A stretch of DNA of 64,000 nucleotides from Pseudomonas nitroreducens NBRC 12694 (GTDB taxonomy: Bacteria; Pseudomonadota; Gammaproteobacteria; Pseudomonadales; Pseudomonadaceae). The translations under genes were made by a program, and so were the position numbers. Shown in pieces: positions 28,489-37,500 of the stretch (positions are counted from its first letter, which is position 1; each line of letters starts with the position of its first letter). The DNA lies in NCBI RefSeq assembly GCF_002091755.1, contig NZ_BDAI01000016.1, positions 46,788 through 110,787 on the forward strand. Direction: 5' to 3'. Under the pieces are notes generated by a model that searched no databases, was not told where the DNA came from, and worked only from the letters and a program-made list of their open reading frames with translations.

Positions 28489-30099
28489 ATGAGCAAACGC
28501 CCCAACTTCCTCGTCATTGTCGCCGACGACCTCGGTTTCTCCGACCTCGGCGCCTTCGGTGGCGAGATCGCCACGCCACACCTGGACGCCCTGGCCCTCG
28601 AAGGCCTGCGCCTGACCGACTTCCACACCGCGCCGACCTGCTCGCCGACGCGCTCGATGCTGCTCACCGGCACCGACCACCACATTGCCGGCATCGGCAC
28701 CATGGCCGAGGCGCTGACGCCGGAGCTGGAAGGCAAGCCGGGCTACGAGGGTTACCTGAACGACCGCGTCGTGGCGTTGCCCGAACTGCTGCGCGAGGCC
28801 GGCTACCAGACGCTGTTGTCCGGCAAATGGCACCTGGGCCTGAAGCTCGAACAGGCACCCCATGCACGCGGCTTCGAGCGTTCCTTCTCGTTGTTGCCGG
28901 GCGCCGCCAACCACTATGGTTTCGAGCCGCCGTACGACGAGACCACGCCGCGCATCCTCAAGGGCACGCCGGCCCTGTATGTCGAGGACGACCAGTTCAT
29001 CGACGAGCTGCCGGCGGACTTCTATTCCTCCGACGCCTTTGGCGACAAGCTGATCGACTATCTCAAGGAGCGCGACCAGAGCCGGCCGTTCTTCGCCTAT
29101 TTGCCGTTTTCCGCGCCGCACTGGCCGCTGCAGGCGCCCAAGGAGGTGGTCGACAAGTACCGGGGCCGCTACGACGCCGGCCCCGAGGCGCTGCGCCTGG
29201 AACGCCTGGAACGGCTCAAGCAGCTGGGCCTGATCGACGCCGACGTGCAGGCGCATCCGGTACAAGCGATCAGCAAGGAGTGGGCGCGCCTGAGCGACGG
29301 GGAGAAGGCGAAATCGGCGCGGGCCATGGAGGTCTACGCGGCGATGGTCGAGCGCCTGGACTGGAACGTCGGCCGGGTCGTCGAGTACCTGCGCCAGCAG
29401 GGTGAGCTGGACAATACCTTCGTCCTGTTCATGTCCGATAACGGCGCCGAAGGTGCGCTGCTGGAGGCCTTCCCGCGCTTCGGCCCGGACCTGCTGAGCT
29501 TCCTCGACCAGCACTACGACAACAGCCTGGAGAACATCGGCCGCGCCAACTCCTACATCTGGTACGGCCCGCGCTGGGCCCAGGCGGCCACCGCGCCGTC
29601 GCGCCTGTACAAGGCCTTCACCACCGAGGGCGGCATTCGCGTGCCGGCACTGGTGCGCTACCCGGCGCTGAAACGCCAGGGCGAGGTCAGCCACTCGTTC
29701 TCCACCGTGATGGACATCACCCCGACCATCCTCGACCTGGCCGGCGTGCGCCATCCGGGCAAGCACTGGCACGGCCGCGAGGTCGCCGAAGTGCGCGGCA
29801 AGTCCTGGCTGGGCTGGCTCTCCGGCGAGACCGAACAGGCCCACGACGAGAAGACCGTCACCGGCTGGGAGCTGTTCGGCATGCGCGCCATCCGCCAGGG
29901 CGACTGGAAGGCGGTATACCTGCCGGCTCCGGTCGGCCCGGCCACCTGGCAGCTCTACGATCTGGCCAGCGACCCGGGCGAGACGCGGGACCTCGCCAAG
30001 AGCGAACCTGCGCGCCTGGAGGCATTGATCGAGCACTACAAGCAGTACGTCAACGAGACCGGTGTGATCGACGCACCGCCGCCGTTCCTGGCGCGCTGA
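28489..30099 (+). CDS. atsA: Arylsulfatase (type I, formylglycine-dependent)
   Basis: This 536-aa sulfatase closely matches my memory of P. aeruginosa AtsA in both length and sequence. The active-site signature CSPTRS starts at Cys51, the residue converted to formylglycine. Early DDLG supplies metal-binding Asp residues, GKWHLG follows near residue 110, and SDNGAE near 315 supplies further metal ligands. It hydrolyses aryl sulfate esters to phenol and sulfate for sulfur scavenging. It is probably cytoplasmic since no signal peptide is seen. The ATG at 28489 is preferred over the in-frame ATG at 28477 because the protein then begins MSKRPNF like AtsA. It is downstream of atsBC behind a palindrome. 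Confidence 0.95.
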   Translation: MSKRPNFLVIVADDLGFSDLGAFGGEIATPHLDALALEGLRLTDFHTAPTCSPTRSMLLTGTDHHIAGIGTMAEALTPELEGKPGYEGYLNDRVVALPELLREAGYQTLLSGKWHLGLKLEQAPHARGFERSFSLLPGAANHYGFEPPYDETTPRILKGTPALYVEDDQFIDELPADFYSSDAFGDKLIDYLKERDQSRPFFAYLPFSAPHWPLQAPKEVVDKYRGRYDAGPEALRLERLERLKQLGLIDADVQAHPVQAISKEWARLSDGEKAKSARAMEVYAAMVERLDWNVGRVVEYLRQQGELDNTFVLFMSDNGAEGALLEAFPRFGPDLLSFLDQHYDNSLENIGRANSYIWYGPRWAQAATAPSRLYKAFTTEGGIRVPALVRYPALKRQGEVSHSFSTVMDITPTILDLAGVRHPGKHWHGREVAEVRGKSWLGWLSGETEQAHDEKTVTGWELFGMRAIRQGDWKAVYLPAPVGPATWQLYDLASDPGETRDLAKSEPARLEALIEHYKQYVNETGVIDAPPPFLAR

Positions 30100-30266
30100 A
30101 GGCCGGCGCCTCGGCGTCCTTTCCTGCCCGCAGTCCGGCGGGAGGGGCGTTGAAACGCTCCGGCATGAAAAAGCCGGTAGCCGCCCGACTGCTCGGACTG
30201 ACGGCGGCACCGGCATGCGCTTCGAGCCGACCTGGCCCGGTTATTTTGCTGCTGTGCCTGGCTCGC

Positions 30267-30419
30267 TCAGGCGGGCCCATCCTTGAGGCCGTCCTGGTGG
30301 GCGGCGGACAGGTGGGGTTCCTGCCGGCTGTCCTCCGGTTCGATGTCCACCCATTCCTCCAGTGACTCCTCGCGGCTCACTTGCGGATCGAGGTCGGGGA
30401 TATCCACCGGGTTTTTCAT
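30267..30419 (-). CDS. Small acidic hypothetical protein (50 aa)
   Basis: A 50-aa ORF begins MKNPVDIPDLDPQ, is rich in Asp and Glu, and has no membrane segment. A good ribosome site (GAGGTGA) stands before the ATG, and its start lies 2 bases after the stop of the larger gene upstream, which suggests co-transcription. I do not recognise the family. The ribosome site and tight spacing are the main evidence that it is real. Confidence 0.5.
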   Translation of the reverse strand: MKNPVDIPDLDPQVSREESLEEWVDIEPEDSRQEPHLSAAHQDGLKDGPA

Positions 30420-30421
30420 GC

Positions 30422-30799
30422 TCACCTCGCTTGCCGGGCCTGTTTGTCGGCAAGGGCACGCAGGCGCACGCCGGCCACCACCACCTTGCGCGGCCGGTGG
30501 GTCGGGTTGACGGGGACGAAGGTCTGCAACTCGATGCGCTTGAGGAACCAGTCGACGTTGTCCTCTTCCAGCGGCCCTTCCACGGTCATCAGGTCGCGGC
30601 GGATGCGCTCCACCAGGTTGTTCAGCAGCACCGCGCTGGATTGCTCTTCCTGCTGGATGACCCGAGAGATGAGACGCTTGCCCGCGGCATTGCGCAGGTT
30701 GATCAGCAGCGTACCGTCGGGCCTGGTGGCGAACTGGGGGCGATAGTCGCTGAACAGGTGACTCAGGTGCTCGATGGCGGCATTGCGGCAACTGGACAT
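30422..30799 (-). CDS. Conserved hypothetical protein, possibly DUF3509 family
   Basis: A 125-aa protein without signal peptide or membrane helix. The central part (PDGTLLINLRNAAGKRLISR, then LLNNLVERIRRDL) resembles the small pseudomonad DUF3509 family, as far as I can judge by eye. The C-terminal third is basic (VVVAGVRLRALADKQARQAR). It is probably co-transcribed with the 50-aa gene that follows. Function unknown. Confidence 0.6.
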   Translation of the reverse strand: MSSCRNAAIEHLSHLFSDYRPQFATRPDGTLLINLRNAAGKRLISRVIQQEEQSSAVLLNNLVERIRRDLMTVEGPLEEDNVDWFLKRIELQTFVPVNPTHRPRKVVVAGVRLRALADKQARQAR

Positions 30800-31200
30800 G
30801 TCGTTCCCTCCCGGTGGTTGGCAGAGGCCGGAGCGCCGGCCTGAGCCAGGAACCTCGCATCAGCCATGCCAGGCCGGGGAAAGCTGTTTCATCTGCTTAA
30901 CAGGTTGTTATTGCTGCAAATGCCTAACCGATGCTGGCCAATGGTCATTTGCAGGATGCAAGGGCGCACCAGCAAGGGGCTGGAAAATGCACGGCGCGGC
31001 GCTTCGCTTGCTCATTTGCGCGGCACGCCTTCCGTCTGAAATCCGCCTCGATTCCAGGTGTGCATTCGGCCGCCAGTACCGCTTGCCATGGCTGGCGCTT
31101 CGCCCGCCATGGCCAGTGAGCCTCGGTGCCTGGGCCAATCGCCAGCATTTCTCTCCGGCGCTCGGGCAGGCAGGGTTCAGCCAGAGGAGAGGAGGTGGCC
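30800..31200. other. Intergenic region, no gene seen; one 9-bp dyad
   Basis: About 400 bp separate divergent small genes. The dyad CTGCAAATG at 30914-30922 and CATTTGCAG at 30946-30954 is perfect with a 23-base gap and could be a regulator site. The last bases hold GAGAGGAGG, the ribosome site of the next gene. Short ORFs here run across regulatory sequence and show no family features. Confidence 0.5.
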
Positions 31201-31431
31201 ATGACGCAGTTGCGACGCCTGGATGTGGAAGCGGTTCTCCACGAAGCCTATCCGCTGTTCGATTTCTCCTGCTTCCGGGAGGCCGGCGGCCGCTATTCGA
31301 TCCGCTTCGGCAGCCAGTTGGCGGATATGCCCTGTGTCACCGTGGTCGGCATCCATGGCGACGAGTTGAGCAGCGCCGGGCGCGTCCGCAGCCTGGGCCT
31401 GGAGCTGATCGACAGCTTTATCGATTCTTAG
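31201..31431 (+). CDS. Small conserved protein, DUF1652-like
   Basis: A 76-aa protein starting MTQLRRLDVEAVLHEAYPLF, preceded by a strong ribosome site (GAGGAGG). The layout of an N-terminal helix, a short beta region with VTVVGI and a C-terminal helix after a Ser-rich turn resembles the DUF1652 family, which is common in Pseudomonas. This is a visual judgement only. Role unknown. It converges with the next minus-strand gene. Confidence 0.6.
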   Translation: MTQLRRLDVEAVLHEAYPLFDFSCFREAGGRYSIRFGSQLADMPCVTVVGIHGDELSSAGRVRSLGLELIDSFIDS

Positions 31432-31505
31432 CGAACGCCACGCCGCTGAGCATCGGGACCGGCGCGCGGTGGCGAGCGAGCGGGCCGCTGACCACCGCAC
31501 GGGCA

Positions 31506-31823
31506 TCAATGCTGATTGCGGCTCAAGGCGCAGGCCGCTGCCAGCAGGCCTGCGGCGGCGGCCAGTATTGCCGCCGTCTGCCAGGGATGTTCGCCGGCAT
31601 ATTCGCTGCCGGCACGGATGGCCCGGCGACTGCGGTGGATCAGGTGTTCACTGGTCTCCCGGCTCTCGTCCACCAGATCGCGCAATTTCGCCTTGAACGC
31701 CGGGAGCTGGTCGGCCGTCAGGTCTCGGCCGCTGACCAGCAGGTTTTCCAGGTCATCGACCAGTGATTGCAGTTCCTGCACGCCGCTGGTGCGGCTGGAG
31801 GGGAACCATCGATAGCTGCCCAT
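31506..31823 (-). CDS. ElaB/YqjD/DUF883-type membrane-anchored stress protein
   Basis: A 105-aa protein. Residues ~15-75 are a charged helical segment (ELQSLVDDLENLLVSG...) and the C-terminus has a single membrane helix after the GEHPWQTA motif (AAILAAAAGLLAAACAL), then a short basic tail. This is the pattern of the DUF883/ElaB family, tail-anchored proteins that in E. coli bind ribosomes and respond to stationary phase and stress. The start at 31823 is chosen because AAGGAGAC precedes it. Confidence 0.83.
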   Translation of the reverse strand: MGSYRWFPSSRTSGVQELQSLVDDLENLLVSGRDLTADQLPAFKAKLRDLVDESRETSEHLIHRSRRAIRAGSEYAGEHPWQTAAILAAAAGLLAAACALSRNQH

Positions 31824-32200
31824 GGAGTGTCTCCTTGTCTGTTCGGGTTGGAATGGGGGCGGAAGGGGCGTTCGGCTTCGCGTTGCTGCTCGACTGATTT
31901 CCGCCACCGCAGGCGTCGAGCCGTGGACGCGCTACCTCGCGCTTTTGCCGATTGGCGGAGCCATTCGGAAGAGTCCGACGCTCGACAGCCGTTCACTGAT
32001 TCTGATGAGTGGAACCTGACGGTGGGCGCCCGGCGTGCTTGAGTGCAGGAGGCGCTTGCAGGCATCGGGTCACGGCGAAACGGGTGCGAGCAGGTGCGAC
32101 GATTGGCGGCAGTGCGCGGGGGCGCGCAGCGATGATCCCTTGTGCGAGGATGCCGCCCGCCACGCCACGAGCACTTCAACGAACCGGGGGATTGCAGCCG
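31824..32200. other. Intergenic region, nothing identified
   Basis: About 375 bp between divergent genes (DUF883-type and GNAT). It contains no convincing ORF, repeat or recognisable operator. Promoters of both genes must lie here. Confidence 0.5.
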
Positions 32201-32650
32201 ATGATGATCCGCGACTTTCGCGACGACGACATGGACCGGGTGCTGGATATCTGGCTGCGAGCTTCGCAGCAGGCTCACGACTTCATTCGCGCCGACTTCT
32301 GGCGCGAACGCCTGCAGGACATGCGGGATATCTACCTGCCGGCCGCTGCCTCGCGGGTCGTCGAGAACGATGGCTGCATCTGTGGTTTCTACAGCCTGCA
32401 TGACGGCGCACTGGCGGCCTTGTTCGTCGCCCCGGAATGCCAGGGCAAGGGCATCGGCTCGGTCCTGCTGAGCGACGCCAAGATTCACCTGCCGATGCTG
32501 GAGCTGGCGGTCTATTCCAACAATACCGGTGCCGTGGCCTTCTACCAGCGGCACGGCTTCGTCGTGCTGGAGGAGCGGCAGGACGAGCACACCGGGCACC
32601 CCGAAACCCTCATGGGCTGGACGGCACGGGCGATTTCCTGCGGGTGCTAG
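32201..32650 (+). CDS. GNAT-family N-acetyltransferase
   Basis: A 149-aa GNAT-fold enzyme. It starts MMIRDFRDDDMDRVLDIWL, has LFVAPECQGKGIGSVLL (the Q-G-K-G-I-G acetyl-CoA binding loop) near residue 75-90 and ends with the usual NTGAVAFYQRHGFVV motif. Overall it resembles YjaB/PhnO-type small acetyltransferases. The substrate cannot be predicted. Longer upstream in-frame starts exist but add low-complexity Arg/Ala/Gly sequence of the kind seen in out-of-frame GC-rich DNA, so the start at 32201 is preferred. Confidence 0.88.
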   Translation: MMIRDFRDDDMDRVLDIWLRASQQAHDFIRADFWRERLQDMRDIYLPAAASRVVENDGCICGFYSLHDGALAALFVAPECQGKGIGSVLLSDAKIHLPMLELAVYSNNTGAVAFYQRHGFVVLEERQDEHTGHPETLMGWTARAISCGC

Positions 32651-32671
32651 GCGGGAGAGGTGCGCAGCGGG

Positions 32672-33076
32672 CTACCAGAAACTGCTGGCGTGCCGGCTGG
32701 AGGCATAGTCCAGGTGCAGGGCGAACGCGCTCTGGAAGAACTCCAGGAGACGGGTGTCCAGCACCAGTTCGTTGAGTGAGGCGATAGAGCCGATCACCTG
32801 CTTCACATCGGCGTCGGTTTCCCCGCAGCGGTTCTCATGGCAGAGACGCTGGGTCTGCGGGTCGGCGCTGATGCGGCAGATGCATTCGGCGTCGCGGCAG
32901 GAGTTGCGCACCTTCAGGCTCAGCTCCGGCAGGTCGCGGCGGCCATCCAGCAATTCCACGCTGCATTCCAGGCCGTGCTGGCGGGCGAATTCGCTGGCAC
33001 GTGCGAAGGCGGGCAGGGCCACTGCCACCAGGGCATTCTGGTAGGCGTTGGCGAAACTCTCAGGGTCAGCGCTCAT
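32672..33076 (-). CDS. Hypothetical protein with a cysteine-rich centre
   Basis: A 134-aa protein, start ATG at 33076 with GGAG upstream. No signal peptide or membrane helix is evident. The middle holds five cysteines (CRDAECICR, then CHENRCG) that could bind a metal or form disulfides. I do not recognise the family. It converges with the GNAT gene. Confidence 0.6.
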   Translation of the reverse strand: MSADPESFANAYQNALVAVALPAFARASEFARQHGLECSVELLDGRRDLPELSLKVRNSCRDAECICRISADPQTQRLCHENRCGETDADVKQVIGSIASLNELVLDTRLLEFFQSAFALHLDYASSRHASSFW

Positions 33077-33165
33077 CCGGTTTCTCCTGGGCTCAATGCA
33101 CAAATCCCGGCGCATGACGGGCCGGGCTAGTGTGATGGACCACGGAAGGCGCAGCTTGCGCGATG

Positions 33166-33188
33166 GCTCGGCGGATTTTCCGCCGAGC
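33166..33188 (-). terminator. Hairpin downstream of the GST gene
   Basis: GCTCGGCGG (33166-33174) and CCGCCGAGC (33180-33188) form a 9-bp perfect stem with a 5-base loop, 20 bp past the GST stop. No T run follows on the minus strand, so this is a weak terminator candidate. Confidence 0.45.
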
Positions 33189-33207
33189 GGTTGCACGGTC
33201 TGGCACC

Positions 33208-33825
33208 TCAGGCGACAGCCGGGACCTCTGCTTCGGCGCGCAACGCCTCGATCACCGCCGGGCGCGTTGCGACCGCCTGGCGGAAGCGGCGGATCGCCGG
33301 ATAAACGCCGAGATCGACCTTCAGTTGCTCGGACCAGCCCAGCACGGTGAACAGGTACGCATCGGCAATGCTGAAGCTGTCACCGGCGACCTGGCCGTTC
33401 GCTGCCAGCTCCTGCTCCAGGTAACCCAGGCGCCGGGCCAGTTTCGAGCGAAGCAGGTCCTTCACCGGCTCGGGGATCTCGCTGTCGAACAGCGGGCTCA
33501 TCCCCGCGTGCAGTTCGCTGCCGATGAAGTTCAGCTGCGCCTGCAGGTGCGTGCGCTCAAGGGTGCCGTTGGCGGGGGCGAGGCCCGCCTCGGGTTGCAG
33601 GTCGGCGAGGTACTGTAGAATCGCCGCGCCCTCGGTCAGCACAGTGCCGTCTTCCAGCTGCAGCGCTGCTACATAGCCCTTCGGATTGATGCGGTAGAAG
33701 TCCTGGCCATCGGCGGTGCGTTTGGTCCGGTTGTCCACGCGCACCAGCGAAAACGGCAGGCCCAGCTCGCGCAGAACGATGTGTGCAGCGAGAGAGCAGG
33801 CATTGGGGGCGAAGTAGAGTTTCAT
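33208..33825 (-). CDS. Glutathione S-transferase (bacterial beta-like class)
   Basis: A 205-aa GST: N-terminal thioredoxin-like domain MKLYFAPNACSLAAHIVLRE with Cys10 at the position of the beta-class catalytic cysteine, then the NPKGYVAAL cis-Pro region, LTEGAAILQYLAD for glutathione binding, and a helical C-terminal domain with DSFSIADAYLF. It would conjugate or reduce electrophiles with glutathione. It is divergent from an HxlR-type regulator, a common pairing for detoxification genes. Confidence 0.93.
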   Translation of the reverse strand: MKLYFAPNACSLAAHIVLRELGLPFSLVRVDNRTKRTADGQDFYRINPKGYVAALQLEDGTVLTEGAAILQYLADLQPEAGLAPANGTLERTHLQAQLNFIGSELHAGMSPLFDSEIPEPVKDLLRSKLARRLGYLEQELAANGQVAGDSFSIADAYLFTVLGWSEQLKVDLGVYPAIRRFRQAVATRPAVIEALRAEAEVPAVA

Positions 33826-33935
33826 CGGGTCGGGCCCTGGTTTGAAGTGGGCGGCCAGTATTCCCGACCCCGATGCTGCGCGTAAGAACGCACTTTTTTG
33901 TGGCCTGGGCACAAAAAGGTTACCGGGAAGGACAG

Positions 33936-34271
33936 ATGAAGAAGAACGTTTCGGGCTGCTCGGTCGAAGAAGCCATGCGCGTGATTGGCGGCCGCTGGCG
34001 CCTGTTGCTGGTGTCGTACCTACTCGATGGCAGCAAGCGCTTCAACGAGTTGCGACGCGACATGCCGGAAATTTCCCAACGGGTGCTCACCGCCGAACTG
34101 CGTGCGCTGGAAGAGGCAGGGCTGGTGACCCGCACCGTTTACCCCGAGGTTCCGCCCCGCGTCGAGTATTGCCTGAGCGCCGACGGCGCGCGGCTGCGGC
34201 CGGTGGTGGAGGTGGTGAAGACCTTCGGTCTGTGGCTCAAGGCGCGCCCGGCGGCCCGGGAGGCCGTGTAG
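33936..34271 (+). CDS. HxlR-family transcriptional regulator
   Basis: A 111-aa winged-helix protein: CSVEEAMRVIGGRWRLLLV, a middle FNELRRDMPEISQRVLTAELR recognition-helix region and the wing LVTRTVYPEVPPRVEYCLS. This is the HxlR (DUF24) pattern. A Cys at residue 8 matches the position of the redox-sensing cysteine in several HxlR-type regulators. It is divergent from the GST gene with about 110 bp between them and probably controls it. Ribosome site GGAAGGA precedes the ATG. Confidence 0.9.
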   Translation: MKKNVSGCSVEEAMRVIGGRWRLLLVSYLLDGSKRFNELRRDMPEISQRVLTAELRALEEAGLVTRTVYPEVPPRVEYCLSADGARLRPVVEVVKTFGLWLKARPAAREAV

Positions 34272-34314
34272 CCTGATGGAACGCTTCTACAACTGAGCAC
34301 CGGGAATGCTCCGG

Positions 34315-34505
34315 GTTGCACCTTTTCCAACCCTGGCACGAACACTGCTTTCTTCCTGCCGTCCGGCCGGTCCTTGCGGGTTGCAGCCGGGCGAGGCCGT
34401 TGGCATGCTCCGTTTGGTAGCGCCGGGTGTGGGAAATGTCACCGGTTGCACCGGATTCGCGCGTACGACCAAAGGCTTGTTTTTATTGGGTTGCACCTGG
34501 TTGCA
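34315..34505 (+). promoter_or_regulatory. Cluster of five GTTGCA motifs: putative PutA auto-operators
   Basis: GTTGCA occurs at 34315, 34380, 34445, 34490 and 34500, four of them within GGTTGCACC. GTTGCA is the core that the ribbon-helix-helix domain of E. coli PutA binds. All five lie on the same strand in the 300 bp before putA, with starts spaced 65, 65, 45 and 10 bp. PutA made from this gene carries that DNA-binding domain, so autogenous repression in the absence of proline is the simple reading. Confidence 0.75.
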
Positions 34506-34570
34506 CCTTGCAATTCGGCGGTATAACCTTGCGCCGTTTTCAGGCACACCTTCTAACAACAGGAAGCCCC

Positions 34571-37500
34571 ATGGCCACCACCACCCTTGGCGTGAAGCTC
34601 GACGACGCCACCCGCGAGCGCCTCAAGCTGGCTGCCCAGCAACTCGACCGTACCCCGCACTGGCTGATCAAGCAGGCTATCTTCTCCTACCTGGAGCAGG
34701 TGGAAGGCGGCCTCACGCCGGCCGAACAGTCCGGTCTGGCCGCGGCCGCGGGCGATGAGTCGCTGGATTCGCTGAACGAACAAGGGTTGCAGGTCTTCCT
34801 CGATTTCGCCGAGAGCATCCTGCCGCAGTCGGTGCTGCGCGCGGCCATCACCGCCGCCTATCGCCGCCCGGAAACCGAGGCGCTGCCGATGCTGCTGGAC
34901 CTGGCGCGGCTGCCGAAGGAGCAGGCCGCCGCCGCCAACAAGATGGCGCTGGGCATCGCCGAGAAGCTGCGCAACCAGAAGAACGCCGGTGGCCGCCAGG
35001 GGCTGGTGCAGGGCCTGCTGCAGGAGTTCTCCCTGTCTTCCCAGGAGGGTGTGGCGCTGATGTGCCTGGCCGAGGCGCTGCTGCGTATCCCGGACAAGGC
35101 CACCCGTGACGCGCTGATCCGCGACAAGATCAGCAACGGCAACTGGAGCCAGCACCTGGGCCAGAGCCCGTCGATGTTCGTCAACGCCGCTTCCTGGGGC
35201 CTGCTGATCACCGGCAAGCTGGTCTCGACCCATACCGAGACCGGCATGTCCTCGGCGCTCAACCGCATCATCGGCAAGTCCGGCGAGCCGCTGATCCGCA
35301 AGGGCGTGGACATGGCCATGCGCCTGATGGGCGAGCAGTTCGTCACCGGCGAGACCATCGCCGAAGCCCTGGCCAACGCCGCCAACATGGAATCCCGCGG
35401 CTTCCGCTACTCCTACGACATGCTCGGCGAAGCCGCGCTGACCGAAGAAGACGCCAAGCGCTACCTGGCCTCCTACGAGCAGGCCATCCACGCCATCGGC
35501 AAGGCTTCCCATGGCCGCGGCATCTACGAAGGTCCGGGCATCTCGATCAAGCTTTCCGCCCTGCACCCGCGCTACAGCCGCGCCCAGTACGACCGCGTAA
35601 TGGACGAGTTGTACCCGACCGTGCTCGGCCTGGTGAAGATGGCCCGCGACTACGACATCGGCATCAACATCGACGCCGAGGAAGCCGACCGCCTGGAAAT
35701 CTCCCTCGACCTGCTCGAGCGCCTGTGCTTCGAGCCGTCGCTGGCCGGCTGGAACGGTATCGGCTTCGTCATCCAGGCCTACCAGAAGCGCTGCCCGTAC
35801 GTGATCGACTACGTCATCGACCTGGCCAAGCGCAGCCGCCACCGCCTGATGATCCGCCTGGTGAAGGGCGCCTACTGGGACAGCGAGATCAAGCTGGCCC
35901 AGGTCAACGGCCTGGAAGGCTACCCGGTCTACACCCGCAAGCCGTACACCGACGTTTCCTACCTGGCCTGCGCGCGCAAGCTGCTGGCCGTGCCGGAAGC
36001 CATCTACCCGCAGTTCGCCACCCACAACGCCCACTCGCTGTCGGCCATCTACCAGTTGGCCGGGCAGAACTACTACCCGGGCCAGTACGAGTTCCAGTGC
36101 CTCCACGGCATGGGCGAGCCGCTGTACGAACAGGTGGTGGGCAAGGTTGCCGACGGCAAGTTCAACCGCCCGTGCCGCATCTACGCACCGGTGGGCAGCC
36201 ACGAAACGCTGCTGGCGTACCTGGTGCGCCGCCTGCTGGAAAACGGCGCCAACACCTCCTTTGTCAACCGCATCGCCGACCACAGCATTTCGCTCAAGGA
36301 CCTGGTGCTGGACCCGGTGCTGCAGGTCGAGCAGATGGCGGCGCAGGAAGGCACCCTGGGCCTTCCGCACCCGCGCATTCCGCTGCCGCGTGACCTCTAC
36401 GGCGATGCCCGCCTGAACTCCGCCGGCATCGACCTGGCCAACGAACACCGCCTGGGTTCGCTGTCCTCGGCGCTGCTGTCGAGCACCAACCACGCCTACG
36501 TCGCCGAGCCGATCCTCGGCCTGGCCGACGCGGCGCCGGGCGAAGCGCAACCGGTGCGCAACCCGGCCGACCTGCGCGACGTGGTCGGCCACGTGCGTGA
36601 AGCCAGCGAAGCCGACGTGAACAACGCCATCCTCGGCGCGCTGTCCAGCGCGCAGATCTGGCAATCGACCCAGCCGGCCGAGCGCGGCGCCATCCTGCAG
36701 CGCGCCGCCGACCTGATGGAAGCCGAGATCCAGTCGCTGATGGGCGTGCTGGTGCGCGAGTCGGGCAAGACCTTCGCCAACGCCATCGCCGAAGTGCGCG
36801 AGGCCGTGGACTTCCTGCGCTACTACGGCGCCCAGGCCAGCACCCACTTCGCCAACGACAGCCACCGCCCGCTGGGCCCGGTGGTCTGCATCAGCCCGTG
36901 GAACTTCCCGCTGGCGATCTTCAGCGGCCAGGTGGCCGCCGCCCTGGCCGCCGGCAACACCGTGCTGGCCAAGCCCGCCGAGCAGACGCCGCTGATCGCC
37001 GCGCAAGCCGTGCGCATCCTGCTCGAAGCCGGCGTACCCGCCGGTGCCGTGCAACTGCTGCCGGGCCGTGGCGAGACCGTCGGTGCCCGTCTGGTCGGCG
37101 ACGAGCGCGTGCGTGGCGTGATGTTCACCGGTTCCACCGAAGTGGCCGGCATCCTCCAGCGCAACATCGCCGGCCGTCTCGACGCCCAGGGCCGTACCAT
37201 CCCGCTGATCGCCGAAACCGGCGGCCTCAACGCCATGATCGTCGACTCCTCGGCGCTGGCCGAGCAGGTGGTGGTGGACGTGGTCAACTCCGCCTTCGAC
37301 AGCGCCGGCCAGCGCTGCTCCGCGCTGCGCGTGCTGTGCGTGCAGGAAGACGCCGCCGACCGCGTGATCGCCATGCTCAAGGGCGCCATGGCCGAGTACC
37401 GCGTCGGTGCGCCGGAGCGCCTGCACACCGATATCGGCCCGGTGATAGACGAAGAAGCCAAGGGCAATATCGACAAGCATATCCAGGTGATGCGCGACAA

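Noticed and set aside
30945..31202. Minus-strand 85-codon frame in the 30800-31200 gap
   Set aside because: It overlaps the ribosome site of the plus-strand gene at 31201, has no ribosome site of its own and shows no family features.
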